Assembly: GCF_003611465.1 (NCBI RefSeq)
Contig: NZ_RAXV01000020.1
Location: 1-64,000 of the forward strand
From: Acinetobacter tianfuensis
GTDB lineage: Bacteria > Pseudomonadota > Gammaproteobacteria > Pseudomonadales > Moraxellaceae
Reading direction: 5' to 3'
DNA length: 64,000 nt
How positions within the stretch are numbered: the first letter of the stretch is position 1; each line of letters begins with the position of its first letter. The notes under the pieces are model-generated. The model was not told the origin of the DNA. It saw nothing but the letters and a program-made list of their open reading frames with translations, and searched no databases. The position numbers were made by a program, and so were the translations under genes. Below are positions 48,001 through 56,568 of the stretch, one piece after another.

Positions 48001-48579
48001 TTCAAATGCTACGGCCAGCATGAGGCCGCCATGCTGTTCGGTGTTGGCAATTTGCCGTGTACCGAACATCATGGCCAAAATAGCCAGTATGCCTGTGAGG
48101 AATAATACGCCGTTGGTGGTGCCGGCAATGCCTGAGTTCGGTTCTAAAATTACAGCTGCGCTGAGCGCAATGGCGCGCAGCTGCAGTGCTAAATACGGAA
48201 TGATGGCAATGACTGCTAAAATGGTGACTAAGGAGGCCAGCGGCCCGCTTTTACCGTAGCGGGCTGCAACAAAGTCCGCAATTGAGGAAATGGCATGATG
48301 CTGGCGGACACGTCCCAGCCTGCGCCAAATGTCATAGCCAACAGCGACAAACAGCAGCGGGCCTAAATAAATCGGTAAAAAGATAATGCCTTCGCGGACA
48401 GCGGCGCCTGTTGCGCCATAGAATGTCCATGACGAACAGTAAACACCTAAAGTCAGGCTGAACAGCAGCATCCGCCCGCGTGTGCTGAGGCGGCTTGCAT
48501 GTTTTTCACCATAAAAAGCGCAGATAAAGAGTAATGCGATATAGAGGGCCAATACCCCCATTATGAGCCAGCTGTTCAT
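45088..48579 (-). CDS. SLC5-transporter/histidine-kinase fusion (CrbS-like acetate sensor)
   Basis: A very large 1163-residue hybrid kinase. Residues 1-490 or so are a sodium/solute-symporter-type domain of about 13 helices (starts MNSWLIMGVLALYIALLF). A PAS domain follows (about 650-750, DENMCLVAWNNQYLKLFDYP). The kinase shows the H box AASHDLLQPMHAARLFSTAL, the N box NFVSNALRYTARGRVV, and G boxes VWDTGPGIAEEQ and GLGLGLAIVQRM. A C-terminal receiver domain holds the Asp in WLVDQHLNNSKIG. This is the layout of CrbS/MxtR, which control acs and actP in Vibrio and Pseudomonas. The response regulator at 43183 is the natural partner. Confidence 0.92.
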   Translation of the reverse strand: MNSWLIMGVLALYIALLFICAFYGEKHASRLSTRGRMLLFSLTLGVYCSSWTFYGATGAAVREGIIFLPIYLGPLLFVAVGYDIWRRLGRVRQHHAISSIADFVAARYGKSGPLASLVTILAVIAIIPYLALQLRAIALSAAVILEPNSGIAGTTNGVLFLTGILAILAMMFGTRQIANTEQHGGLMLAVAFESFVKLFALIAVAAFFMFEAPGNLHQISQDVQVTFKEVQMFGVPQSFWIQTLLAALAIICLPRQFHVAVVELRDEKHIRGARRWFAVYLILTTLAIIPIASWALHAAPAYLAIPDVAVLSLPLSYNQDWLTLLAFLGGFSASTGMLLVSSVALSIMLSNDLIMPALWRTRLLSRHDKRLPLVLKFTRRVCILAVMLLGFMFFHFFNDIDQLSVFGLLAFSAVAQFSPALIGGLYWRGGSKQGVYAGLLTGFAMWAYTLLFPTVLRSLPKELQNLSQEILTQGPFGIAWLRPEALFGFQSFDPLTHGVVWALGLNILLYIWVSRVFRPSIAEQIQAESFFYYETKPLPAHSTSTEISYLHHDVARLKVGDLLTLAKRITGDGPAARAFEQFCLQNNVTLNENSSANGMWWRFTEQYLAGTIGAASARTLLTTAMVNNGLALGQVANILDQASQWQRFNQNLIMTMIDHMTQGVSVVDENMCLVAWNNQYLKLFDYPKDIVYVGCPIADLIRYNAERGECGPGSVEEHVRKRIHWMQVGSSHEFERIRKDGRVIQMRGNPIEGGGFVTTFADITAFRENEAVLEGRVQDRTQQLANALSEQQLAREAADKANMSKSRFIAAASHDLLQPMHAARLFSTALEQSVQSADDLKTLQQLDRALHGAESMLSALLDIARLEGGTIQPKRQAYPLHDLLSDLELQFKSIAAQRGIKFSVHDAQFWIDTDPQWIRRIIQNFVSNALRYTARGRVVVGVLRSADKPNHIRIGVWDTGPGIAEEQRIKLFQEFERCGHTSPWGEQGLGLGLAIVQRMTSMLHYPVHVYSEYGKGSCFMIEVPITEAPKVTAAPVQAVPLRTKAYKILCLDNDEAILEGMATLLTKWGYQVFKATEPEQALEMIQQENIQVWLVDQHLNNSKIGLDFIMQNRQENVPAALITADSDPELPQRLKELNIVLLKKPLKPASLRAWLSGLKISGS

Positions 48580-48765
48580 AGTTTCCGCAGCAGATAAATC
48601 ATGGCTTTATCATACCGTATCTGACTGCAGCAAGAATAATTTGATCAAAATTTAACGACCAAAGTCTAAATTACAGAAGGCTGCTAAGCTTGTTATTTTT
48701 ACAGGGTAATAATTCAAATTAAAAAAATTATGCGTCCATGGCTGGACGTGAATGGGAGTAGGCGA

Positions 48766-49098
48766 ATGGATGATAGACAAGTAGAGCAAATTCTACAGAA
48801 TCCAAAATTTAAAGAAATGGTTAAGCGAAAAAGTACATTGAGCTGGACACTGACAATCATCATGCTGGTGGTTTACGTGGGCTTCATGCTGCTTGTTGGC
48901 TATAACAAAGAATTTTTAATGACTTCACTGAGCGGCGGTGTAACAACCATCGGTATGCCTCTAGGACTGAGCATTATCGTACTGTCTTTTCTTTTGTGCG
49001 GCGTGTATTCGTATATTGCGAATAATAAGCTGGATGTATTAAACGAAGAAGCGATGCGCGAAGTTGAAGCAATCACTCATGAAAAAGGACAGCACTAA
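48766..49098 (+). CDS. DUF485 membrane protein (YjcH-like)
   Basis: A 110-residue protein with two membrane helices (about 25-46 and 62-84, e.g. [20 protein letters not shown] and [17 protein letters not shown]). DUF485 proteins are routinely encoded just before the ActP acetate permease. The actP ATG starts 1 bp after this stop, so they are coupled. I start at ATG 48766 ([15 protein letters not shown]); an upstream ATG at 48730 has a poor ribosome site. Its role in permease function is not established. Confidence 0.88.
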   Translation: MDDRQVEQILQNPKFKEMVKRKSTLSWTLTIIMLVVYVGFMLLVGYNKEFLMTSLSGGVTTIGMPLGLSIIVLSFLLCGVYSYIANNKLDVLNEEAMREVEAITHEKGQH

Positions 49099-49099
49099 G

Positions 49100-50815
49100 A
49101 TGAAATGGAATTCATTGAAAGCTAAAGCGCTGGCAGCGCCAGCGCTGCTGATGTCAGGCATGGCTATGGCAGGTCCAGATTTAGGCGCTGCTGAACAGCA
49201 GGCGACGAACTGGCATGCAATCATCATGTTCGCAATTTTTGTGGGCTTCACGCTGTTTATTACCAAATGGGCAGCGAAACAAACAACGAATACTGCAGAC
49301 TTTTATACTGCCGGCGGCGGTATCTCAGGTTTCCAAAATGGTTTGGCGATTGCCGGTGACTATATGTCAGCAGCATCGTTCCTCGGTATTTCCGCAATGG
49401 TGTTCCTGTCAGGTTTTGACGGATTGCTTTATTCATTAGGCTTCATGGTAGGCTGGCCAATTGTATTGTTCTTGGTTGCAGAACGTCTGCGTAACCTAGG
49501 CAAGTTCAACTTATCTGATGTGGTGTCTTTCCGTTTAGCGGAAAAACCAGTACGTACTTTGGCAGCGATCAGCTCATTGGTTGTTGTTGCTTTCTATCTG
49601 ATTGCTCAGATGGTTGGTGCAGGTCAGCTCATCAAGCTATTGTTCGGTTTGAACTATAATATTGCCGTAGTGATTGTAGGTCTTCTGATGATGGCTTATG
49701 TAATGTTCGGCGGCATGCTGGCAACCACTTGGGTACAGATCATTAAAGCGGTGATGCTGCTTTCTGGCGCAACATTCATGGCATTCATGGTGATGAAAGG
49801 CGTTGGTTTCAGCTTCTCTGAAATGTTCTCTCAGTCAATTGCTGTATTCTCAAAAGTGAATGATGTGAGCTTAGCTGAAGCGGGCAACATCATGGGTCCT
49901 GGCAAATTGGCTGCAAACCCGATTGATGCGATTTCTCTTGGTCTTGCATTGATGTTTGGTACAGCAGGCTTGCCGCACATTCTAATGCGTTTCTTCACCG
50001 TTAAAGATGCGAAAGAAGCACGTAAGTCAGTGGTTGTTGCAACAGGTTTCATTGGCTACTTCTACCTATTAACATTCATCATCGGTTTCGGCGCGATCCT
50101 TTATGTATCGAACAACCCGCAATTCCTTGATGTAGCGAAAATGGCAGTAACTGGCAAGCTAGAGCTTGTTGGCGGCAACAACATGGCTGCGGTTCACTTG
50201 TCTGATGCATTGGGCGGCGACTTGTTCATGGGCTTCATTTCAGCGGTAGCATTCGCAACAATTCTTGCAGTTGTAGCGGGTCTGACTCTGTCTGGCGCTT
50301 CAGCAATCTCTCACGACTTATATGCAAACGTATTCAAGAAAGGCCAAACTACGCCTGAATCTGAACTTCGCATGTCTAAAATTGCAACTTTGGGCTTAGC
50401 AATCTTTGCAATGATCTTGGGTATTCTATTCGAGAAACAAAACGTTGCATTCATGGTTGGCTTGGCATTCTCTGTAGCAGCATGTGCAAACTTCCCAGTG
50501 CTTGTATTGTCTATGTTCTGGAAAGGTTTGACCACTCGCGGCGCAGTAATTGGCGGCTTGGTTGGTTTGATTACAGCAGTGACTCTAATTATCTTATCTA
50601 AAGCAGTTTGGGTAGATACATTCGGTATCTCTGAAACACCAGTTAACCCGTTCAATGGTCCAGCAATCTTTGCAATGCCATTAGCGTTCATCTGCTGCTG
50701 GCTGTTCTCTGTGACCGACAATTCAGCACAGGCGCAAGCAGAGCGTAAAGCATTTGATGCACAGTTTGTACGTTCACAAACAGGTATCGGCATCTCTGGC
50801 GCATCAGATCACTAA
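49100..50815 (+). CDS. actP: cation/acetate symporter
   Basis: A 571-residue sodium:solute symporter (SLC5/SSS) with about 13 helices. The N-terminus has a signal-like segment ([20 protein letters not shown]). The SSS signature appears around [29 protein letters not shown] (about 70-98, given here only as its ends: FYTAGGGIS and SAASFLG) and [17 protein letters not shown] near 200. It takes up acetate and similar short acids and works with acs. It starts at ATG 49100, right after DUF485; the open frame reaches back to 49064 but would overlap. Residues are named from the text of the frame. Confidence 0.95.
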   Translation: MKWNSLKAKALAAPALLMSGMAMAGPDLGAAEQQATNWHAIIMFAIFVGFTLFITKWAAKQTTNTADFYTAGGGISGFQNGLAIAGDYMSAASFLGISAMVFLSGFDGLLYSLGFMVGWPIVLFLVAERLRNLGKFNLSDVVSFRLAEKPVRTLAAISSLVVVAFYLIAQMVGAGQLIKLLFGLNYNIAVVIVGLLMMAYVMFGGMLATTWVQIIKAVMLLSGATFMAFMVMKGVGFSFSEMFSQSIAVFSKVNDVSLAEAGNIMGPGKLAANPIDAISLGLALMFGTAGLPHILMRFFTVKDAKEARKSVVVATGFIGYFYLLTFIIGFGAILYVSNNPQFLDVAKMAVTGKLELVGGNNMAAVHLSDALGGDLFMGFISAVAFATILAVVAGLTLSGASAISHDLYANVFKKGQTTPESELRMSKIATLGLAIFAMILGILFEKQNVAFMVGLAFSVAACANFPVLVLSMFWKGLTTRGAVIGGLVGLITAVTLIILSKAVWVDTFGISETPVNPFNGPAIFAMPLAFICCWLFSVTDNSAQAQAERKAFDAQFVRSQTGIGISGASDH

Positions 50816-50831
50816 GATCTATGCAGCAAAC

Positions 50832-50857
50832 AAAAAAGCGCCTTCGGGCGCTTTTTT
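50832..50857 (+). terminator. terminator of actP
   Basis: Stem AAAAAAGCGCC / GGCGCTTTTTT with a TTCG loop, 16 bp after the stop. Confidence 0.92.
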
Positions 50858-51017
50858 GTTTTTCAGCCAGGCCTGATGCCGGCAAGATACAAAACTGCTT
50901 TTTATGCTGCTGCCGTGCTGTGCTACTTTTAATTTGAAGCTGAAATCAGGCGAATATAGATGCAGTGATGAACAGCCAAAAATGAAAAATTTTAGAATAA
51001 AAAACGAGGAAGCTTGC

Positions 51018-51734
51018 ATGCGGGCATTTATTGACTTTTGGCATGGGCTGCGTGTGATGCCATCAGCATGGCTGCTGATGCTTCAGCTGCTGATTTTGGT
51101 GCTGTCTGCAGTAACCAATCACAGTCAATCCTTTCGGGCGCTGCTGTGGCTGCTAGGCGCAGCAGTGCTGCTGATTATTGCGAAAGTGATCCGTCAAACG
51201 CCAGTATTTACCATTTTGGGATTAAGCTTCGTTGGCTGCGCGATGATCTTTTCCGTCTTGATACTGATGGGGGCTGATAACCCTGTGATCCAAATTATTG
51301 CACATCTATTTGAAGCATTAGCCTACTTTTGCGCTGCATTTGGCCTGCTGCGCTATATGTTTTCAGACCGCTATTTGACGATGGATGAACTTTTTGCGGC
51401 TGGAGCAGTATTTACTCTGCTGGCGTGGGGATTTGCATTTCTATATAGCGTTTGCCAGCTGATAGATCCGCAAAGTTTTGCTAATCCAGCACAGCCGGAT
51501 ATGCAGTCATGGCTGGATTTGCTGTTCTTAAGTTTTAGTTTGCAGTCTGCAACAGGGCTGTCAGATATTATGCCTATCAGTGCCAGTGCCCGAGTGTTGG
51601 CTATGCTGCAAATGTTTTGCGGAGTCATGTATTTGGCCTTGGTCGTATCCCGACTGATTGCATTGAATTATGTTGGGCATTTGCCAGAAGAAAGGCATAA
51701 AGATAAGCCAGCTGAGCAAGAAAAAGCAGAGTAA
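51018..51734 (+). CDS. ion-channel-like membrane protein with atypical filter
   Basis: A 238-residue protein with six predicted helices. The C-terminal part (about 160-215) has the layout of a two-helix ion channel: a pore helix WLDLLFLSFSLQSATGLSDI followed by MPISASARVLAMLQMF and MYLALVVSRLIAL. The place of the TxGYGD filter is TGLSDI, so the Tyr-Gly pair is missing. It may not select potassium, or may not conduct at all. ATG 51018 has GAGGA upstream; an earlier frame opening is not supported. It follows actP after its terminator and has its own terminator. Function is not known. Confidence 0.72.
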   Translation: MRAFIDFWHGLRVMPSAWLLMLQLLILVLSAVTNHSQSFRALLWLLGAAVLLIIAKVIRQTPVFTILGLSFVGCAMIFSVLILMGADNPVIQIIAHLFEALAYFCAAFGLLRYMFSDRYLTMDELFAAGAVFTLLAWGFAFLYSVCQLIDPQSFANPAQPDMQSWLDLLFLSFSLQSATGLSDIMPISASARVLAMLQMFCGVMYLALVVSRLIALNYVGHLPEERHKDKPAEQEKAE

Positions 51735-51742
51735 GCCTCAAT

Positions 51743-51771
51743 AAAAAAGGACACCGCAGTGTCCTTTTTTT
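51743..51771. terminator. terminator between the channel gene and a porin gene
   Basis: Stem AAAAAAGGACAC / GTGTCCTTTTTTT, with CGCA between. It is well placed for both convergent genes. Confidence 0.9.
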
Positions 51772-51790
51772 GATTCAGCGTCTAAATGAA

Positions 51791-52666
51791 TTAGAAACGG
51801 AATTTAGCATTTAAGCCAACAGTTTGCGTGTCACGGTTAGACTCAGTTGCGTTAGCGTCAACAAAAGATGCGCCTACAGCTACAGCAGGAGTGATGAAGT
51901 AGTTCACATTCGCGCCAATAGCAGAGTCGATGTCAGCAAGGTCAGATTCTAAGTAAGAAACACCTACGCTTAGTTTGTTGTTTAGGTAAAGTGTAGTGCC
52001 TAGGTTGTAAGCAGTTTCTTCGCCGTAAACTAAGCCAGCATCAAAGCCGATAGACATGTTTGTGCCGTCAATCGCGCCAACATATTTAGTACGTGCAGTG
52101 ATTGCATCTTGGTCTTGATCAATTGTGTCAGATTCAAGCGCTGCTTTAGCAACACCATTGTTGAATTGGTTGAAAGCGTCATAAGAAGTTTGGTTTGCAA
52201 CGCTTGTATAACCTACTGCAACCAAGAAGTTCGGCGCAATTACAGCACCAAGTTCAACAGCATAGCGGTCGCCATGGTCATCAGCACGGTTGTTTTTGTT
52301 GTCTATAATTGTATTGCTGTAAGATGCGCTAGCGTATACAGGAACATATTTAGTAGGAACATACGCTTCAGCTTTAGCGCCAATAGTGTGAGAAACCAAA
52401 TCTTCACGATCAGCATCTACGTCGTATTCGCCATAGTTATAAGCTACAGCTACGTTAGAAGCTTGGTTTAAAAATGCAGCTTCAGCCAATGGACCTTTAG
52501 AAGAGTCAACATTTTTGAAGTAATAAGTACCTTGAACAGCACCAGTAAAGTTTTTGTCATTTACAGTGTTGTCGATGAATTCAGATTGACCTTGAACTTC
52601 GAATTGGTACGCTTGAGCACCGGTCATGGCTAAAAGAAGAGCAGTGGCTAAACCGAGTTTTTTCAT
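51791..52666 (-). CDS. small outer-membrane porin, paralogue 3
   Basis: A 291-residue secreted beta-barrel protein. The signal peptide is MKKLGLATALLLAMTGAQA, then YQFEVQG; the last residues are KFRF. The GPLAEAAFLNQASNVAVAY block matches the paralogues at 27564 and 28675, though the mid-section is longer and differs. I start at ATG 52666, 24 codons inside the open frame, because it gives a clean signal peptide and the same N-terminus as its relatives. Terminator at 51743-51771. Transport substrate unknown. Confidence 0.85.
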   Translation of the reverse strand: MKKLGLATALLLAMTGAQAYQFEVQGQSEFIDNTVNDKNFTGAVQGTYYFKNVDSSKGPLAEAAFLNQASNVAVAYNYGEYDVDADREDLVSHTIGAKAEAYVPTKYVPVYASASYSNTIIDNKNNRADDHGDRYAVELGAVIAPNFLVAVGYTSVANQTSYDAFNQFNNGVAKAALESDTIDQDQDAITARTKYVGAIDGTNMSIGFDAGLVYGEETAYNLGTTLYLNNKLSVGVSYLESDLADIDSAIGANVNYFITPAVAVGASFVDANATESNRDTQTVGLNAKFRF

Positions 52667-53014
52667 GATAAATACCAGTAACATTACAAATGGATTAAAC
52701 AGTGAGCATTGTATTGTTACAAAACATTTAGTCAACATTCTTAAAATTGTTTACTTTCGTAAGAAGATGATAAATAAGGTTTTGTCTAAAATTCACTCAG
52801 CTGAAAAAAAACTTGTCAACCTTTGAAAAAGTGATAAAAAACAATTGTTAATCCTTATTTTTTACCTTTTCTGACGTAAAGAAAGTGTTAGATTTGGAAT
52901 TTATTTTATTGAAATAACCGATCACATTAATCTATAATACAAATAATAAAAAGCGTTTAAAAAATAATCAATATTGGACTTTGACGCTTTATGGACATCA
53001 AAATATAGAAATTC

Positions 53015-53041
53015 TATGTTTTTAATCACATTAAAAACATA
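53015..53041. promoter_or_regulatory. perfect operator-like palindrome
   Basis: TATGTTTTTAAT / ATTAAAAACATA with a CAC centre gives 12-bp perfect arms. The size fits a dimeric regulator or a short hairpin. There is no T run. Confidence 0.45.
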
Positions 53042-53238
53042 AAATTGGTTATGAAGTATCCGCAAGTTTAGTTCAAATGTGCTATATGGTGTATTTGTCC
53101 GCAAAACAGTGTTGTATTTCACATATTGGTGCATTAATATGCTTTACAAGCCAAATTAATTTTATGATAATTTTAAGAGTTAAATCACATAGTCAACATT
53201 TTGAGTGATTAATTCCTCCACAATTTTTGTTTTTATAT

Positions 53239-53273
53239 GCCCAGCTTTCCCCAAGGTTGGGCTTTTTTTTTTT
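53239..53273 (+). terminator. orphan terminator with no obvious gene
   Basis: GCCCAGCTTT / AAGGTTGGGC (with G-T pairs) followed by T11 on the plus strand. No plus-strand gene ends before it, so it may close a small RNA starting roughly in the preceding 150 bp. Confidence 0.6.
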
Positions 53274-53393
53274 ATCTGGGCTTTTGACCGTATAAAAAAT
53301 ACTTGGTGTGGCGGGAAGTGGAATGAGTTGAATTAAATGCACCAATGTGGTGCTAAATATAAATCATTTATTCAAAAAATTTTCTTCTAACAT

Positions 53394-53431
53394 AAAAAAA
53401 TCCCAGTTTTTAGAAAAAACTGGGATTTTTT
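53394..53431. terminator. second orphan terminator, bidirectional
   Basis: AAAAAAATCCCAGTTTTT / AAAAACTGGGATTTTTT, a perfect stem with A and T flanks, 120 bp beyond the first. No gene ends at it on either strand. Confidence 0.65.
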
Positions 53432-53483
53432 ACGCCAAAATTTGCGGGAAATCTAAATAAACTGCTGAGGAATTATGTAGAGT

Positions 53484-53518
53484 GCCCTAATGCAGTGCAT
53501 TATGCACTGCATTAGGGC
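53484..53518. repeat. perfect 16-bp-arm palindrome upstream of the cyclase gene
   Basis: GCCCTAATGCAGTGCA and its exact complement TGCACTGCATTAGGGC are separated by TTA. There is no T run, so it is not a terminator. It lies about 150 bp upstream of the cyclase start. It could be an operator, a recombinase site or a hairpin in the 5' leader. Confidence 0.6.
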
Positions 53519-53667
53519 TGTTGTAAATATATTCTTACAATATGGTTTAAAAAAAGACAGTTTTTTTATAACCTATGCACTTTGCAGCGGTACTGGGGCA
53601 GCAATTTTAATTGTGAGCAGTGTGCCGTTTTATTTTGACAATATTTTGGAGCGTGAAGGGTATGCAG

Positions 53668-55360
53668 ATGTTGCGTTCTGAATTAATCAGTAAGCGCTTG
53701 AATTTAGCCATGCTGATTATTGTCATGTCTTTATTTATGTTAGCCCTGCCGCTGATTGCCGCCAGTTTTCAGAGCTATAAAAAAAAATGAACAGTCACTG
53801 ACTGAAATTAAGACCTTAAAATTAGCTGCTGAGCTGTCTAACCAAATTTCTGCAGAGCGCGGGCCAGCTAACAGCGCTATGTCCAGCAGTCCGAAAGAGC
53901 TGGTCAAGCATCGGGAGATGCTGAAGCTGAAGCGGGCTGAAGTTGATGCGTATTTTGTTCATACTTTGCAAGCTTTAAAATTTGCCGGATTTAGCCAAGC
54001 TGCGCATCAGCTGGAGCATCAAACCTATGCTGCTTTAATGGATGGCCGTAAGCAGGTTGACCGTTATATGGATTTAGCGCCGGCAAAACGTACAGCAGAC
54101 GAGATGGATGCTGCCATCAGTGCGATGTTTATGGCTTGGGATGAAAGCTATATTGTGCTGCAGAATGTGATTGGCTATTCACATGCTAAAAACTCAGAAA
54201 CCGCACATTACTACACCTTAATTTTACTGCTGGCAGACTTGCGTGATCAGGCTGGACGTTCGGCATCCAATATTATTGCCTCAGTGGCTTTTAATGAAGC
54301 TATTCCAGAAGATGATTTTGCCCGTTCGCTGCAGACGCAGCACCAAAGTAAATATCTTTGGGGAGTTATTGCAACCGTACAGCCTGCTGACAGCAAAACA
54401 GATCAGTTTGTCCGCCTGCACCAGACGGTGAAAACAGAGTTCTTGGAAAAAGGCCTCATTTTGGTCGACGGTCTGCTGCAGGACAGTTTAAATCATCGTC
54501 CTTATTCACTCAGCAGTATTGAGCTGACACAAAATATTATAGGCAAGTTCAATACAGTGGTGGAGCTTCAGCATTATATTTTACAAGACAGTTTGATGCA
54601 GGCCGAAATGCAGCTGAAGATTGCGCGCCGTGAATTGATATATACGCTTTTGACCGTCATGCTGTGTTTGGTGACCGTGCTGCTGACCATGGTTTATGCT
54701 AAAAAATGGGTTTTTGAGCCTTTAATCTCAGCGCGCCAGCAGCTGGTGGCATTGGCTCACGCTTATACAGGCAAGAATGTAACAGAGCCGCTGTTCAGTC
54801 AAAGTTTATTTGATGCGATTCATCATTTAGAAGACCGCCTGCAAGAGCGTGATGCTTTAGAACTGCGTTTGAAAGTGCTGGCGCATACAGATTCTTTAAC
54901 AGGAGTGTCTAACCGCTTTGCATTAATGGAATATGTAAAGGTTCTTGAACAGCAGCCTGAGCTGTTTCAGCAGAGCTGTGTGATTCTATTAGATATTGAT
55001 CATTTTAAGTCAGTGAATGATGTCTATGGCCATATTATAGGGGATCAGGTGATCCAGTTTGCTGCATTGCAAATGAAGGCTAATCTTCGCAGTTCAGATC
55101 TGCTGGTACGCTATGGCGGCGATGAGTTTTTAATTTTGCTGGAACAGGTTTCACTGGAGCATGCCATGCAGATTGCAGAGAAAATCCGCAGTGCAGTTGC
55201 TGAACATACCATTATGCATGAAGGAATGACGGAACCTCTGGGTGTAACGGTCAGTGCTGGTGTTGCTATAGGGGCGGCAAGCTGGATGGGGCTGCTGGCT
55301 AAGGCGGATGAAGCGCTGTTCAGAGCTAAGGCCAAAGGCCGCAATACAATTTCTGATTGA
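53668..55360 (+). CDS. membrane diguanylate cyclase, with apparent frameshift at an A9 run
   Basis: The protein should make cyclic di-GMP. A first frame from ATG 53668 (MLRSELISKRLNLAMLII) covers a membrane helix, then stops at TGA 53788 right after nine A bases (53779-53787). The next frame continues as NEQSLTEIKTL... One A fewer would join the two. The long frame (intact from ATG 53756, 534 residues) has a sensor part, a second helix (LIYTLLTVMLCLVTVLLTMV), a GGDEF domain with RYGGDEF, and an RSSD inhibitory site five residues before. It may be a real frameshift, a sequencing error or a slippage-read gene. Confidence 0.85.
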
Positions 55361-56299
<939 letters not shown>

Positions 56300-56310
56300 T
56301 TGTTGTTTTT

Positions 56311-56357
56311 GAATTTTGAATTTTGAATTTTGAATTTTGAATTTTGAATTTTGAATA
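56311..56357. repeat. heptanucleotide tandem repeat (GAATTTT)
   Basis: Seven GAATTTT units in a row, the last one cut at GAA and changing to TAGGC, lie just after the beta-lactamase stop. Units are identical, so copy number may vary between strains (VNTR). Confidence 0.85.
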
Positions 56358-56447
56358 GGCATTTCTTCATTTTGCATTAGTATTTATTTTCCATTGCGTA
56401 GGATGCTTCTACTTTTGAAAGCACAAACGTAGGCAAAATGCTTTTGT

Positions 56448-56500
56448 TTGACTGAGGGCACGTCCGTGTTGCCCCAGTCAAACGGACGACATCCATGTCG
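56448..56500. repeat. palindromic intergenic element
   Basis: GTTTGACTG / CAGTCAAAC with inner GGGCA / TTGCCC around CACGTCCGTG, then GACATCCATGTC as a second palindrome. It has no T run. It resembles dispersed intergenic repeats of Acinetobacter in look; I cannot check copy number. Confidence 0.5.
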
Positions 56501-56568
56501 CTGTCATGTGATTGAATTTATTATTTTTTACAGATATAAAGGATACAAGTTATTAATATTTCAAGAAA

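Larger units (their letters stand above)
52667..53667. other. 1-kb gene-poor region with palindromes and orphan terminators
   Basis: A 1001-bp AT-rich stretch between porin 3 and the diguanylate cyclase gene. It has no convincing CDS; the two longest frames (52922-53134, minus, and 53490-53681, plus) have poor codon use and no ribosome site. It does have three palindromes and two hairpin terminators, listed separately, which suggests small transcripts. Confidence 0.55.

Noticed and set aside
45556..48259. Several plus-strand ORFs across the kinase gene
   Set aside because: All are shadows of one 1163-residue protein with clear domains.
49064..49099. Upstream start of actP
   Set aside because: It would overlap the DUF485 gene; ATG 49100 gives a coupled start and a proper N-terminus.
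52922..53134. Minus-strand 70-codon ORF in the gene-poor region
   Set aside because: Asn/Tyr/Phe-rich, no ribosome site and it covers palindromes; a by-product of high A+T.
53490..53681. Plus-strand 63-codon ORF before the cyclase gene
   Set aside because: Starts inside the perfect palindrome and has no ribosome site; it overlaps the true cyclase start.
56311..56357. CRISPR-like array
   Set aside because: The unit is seven bases with no spacers; a simple tandem repeat.
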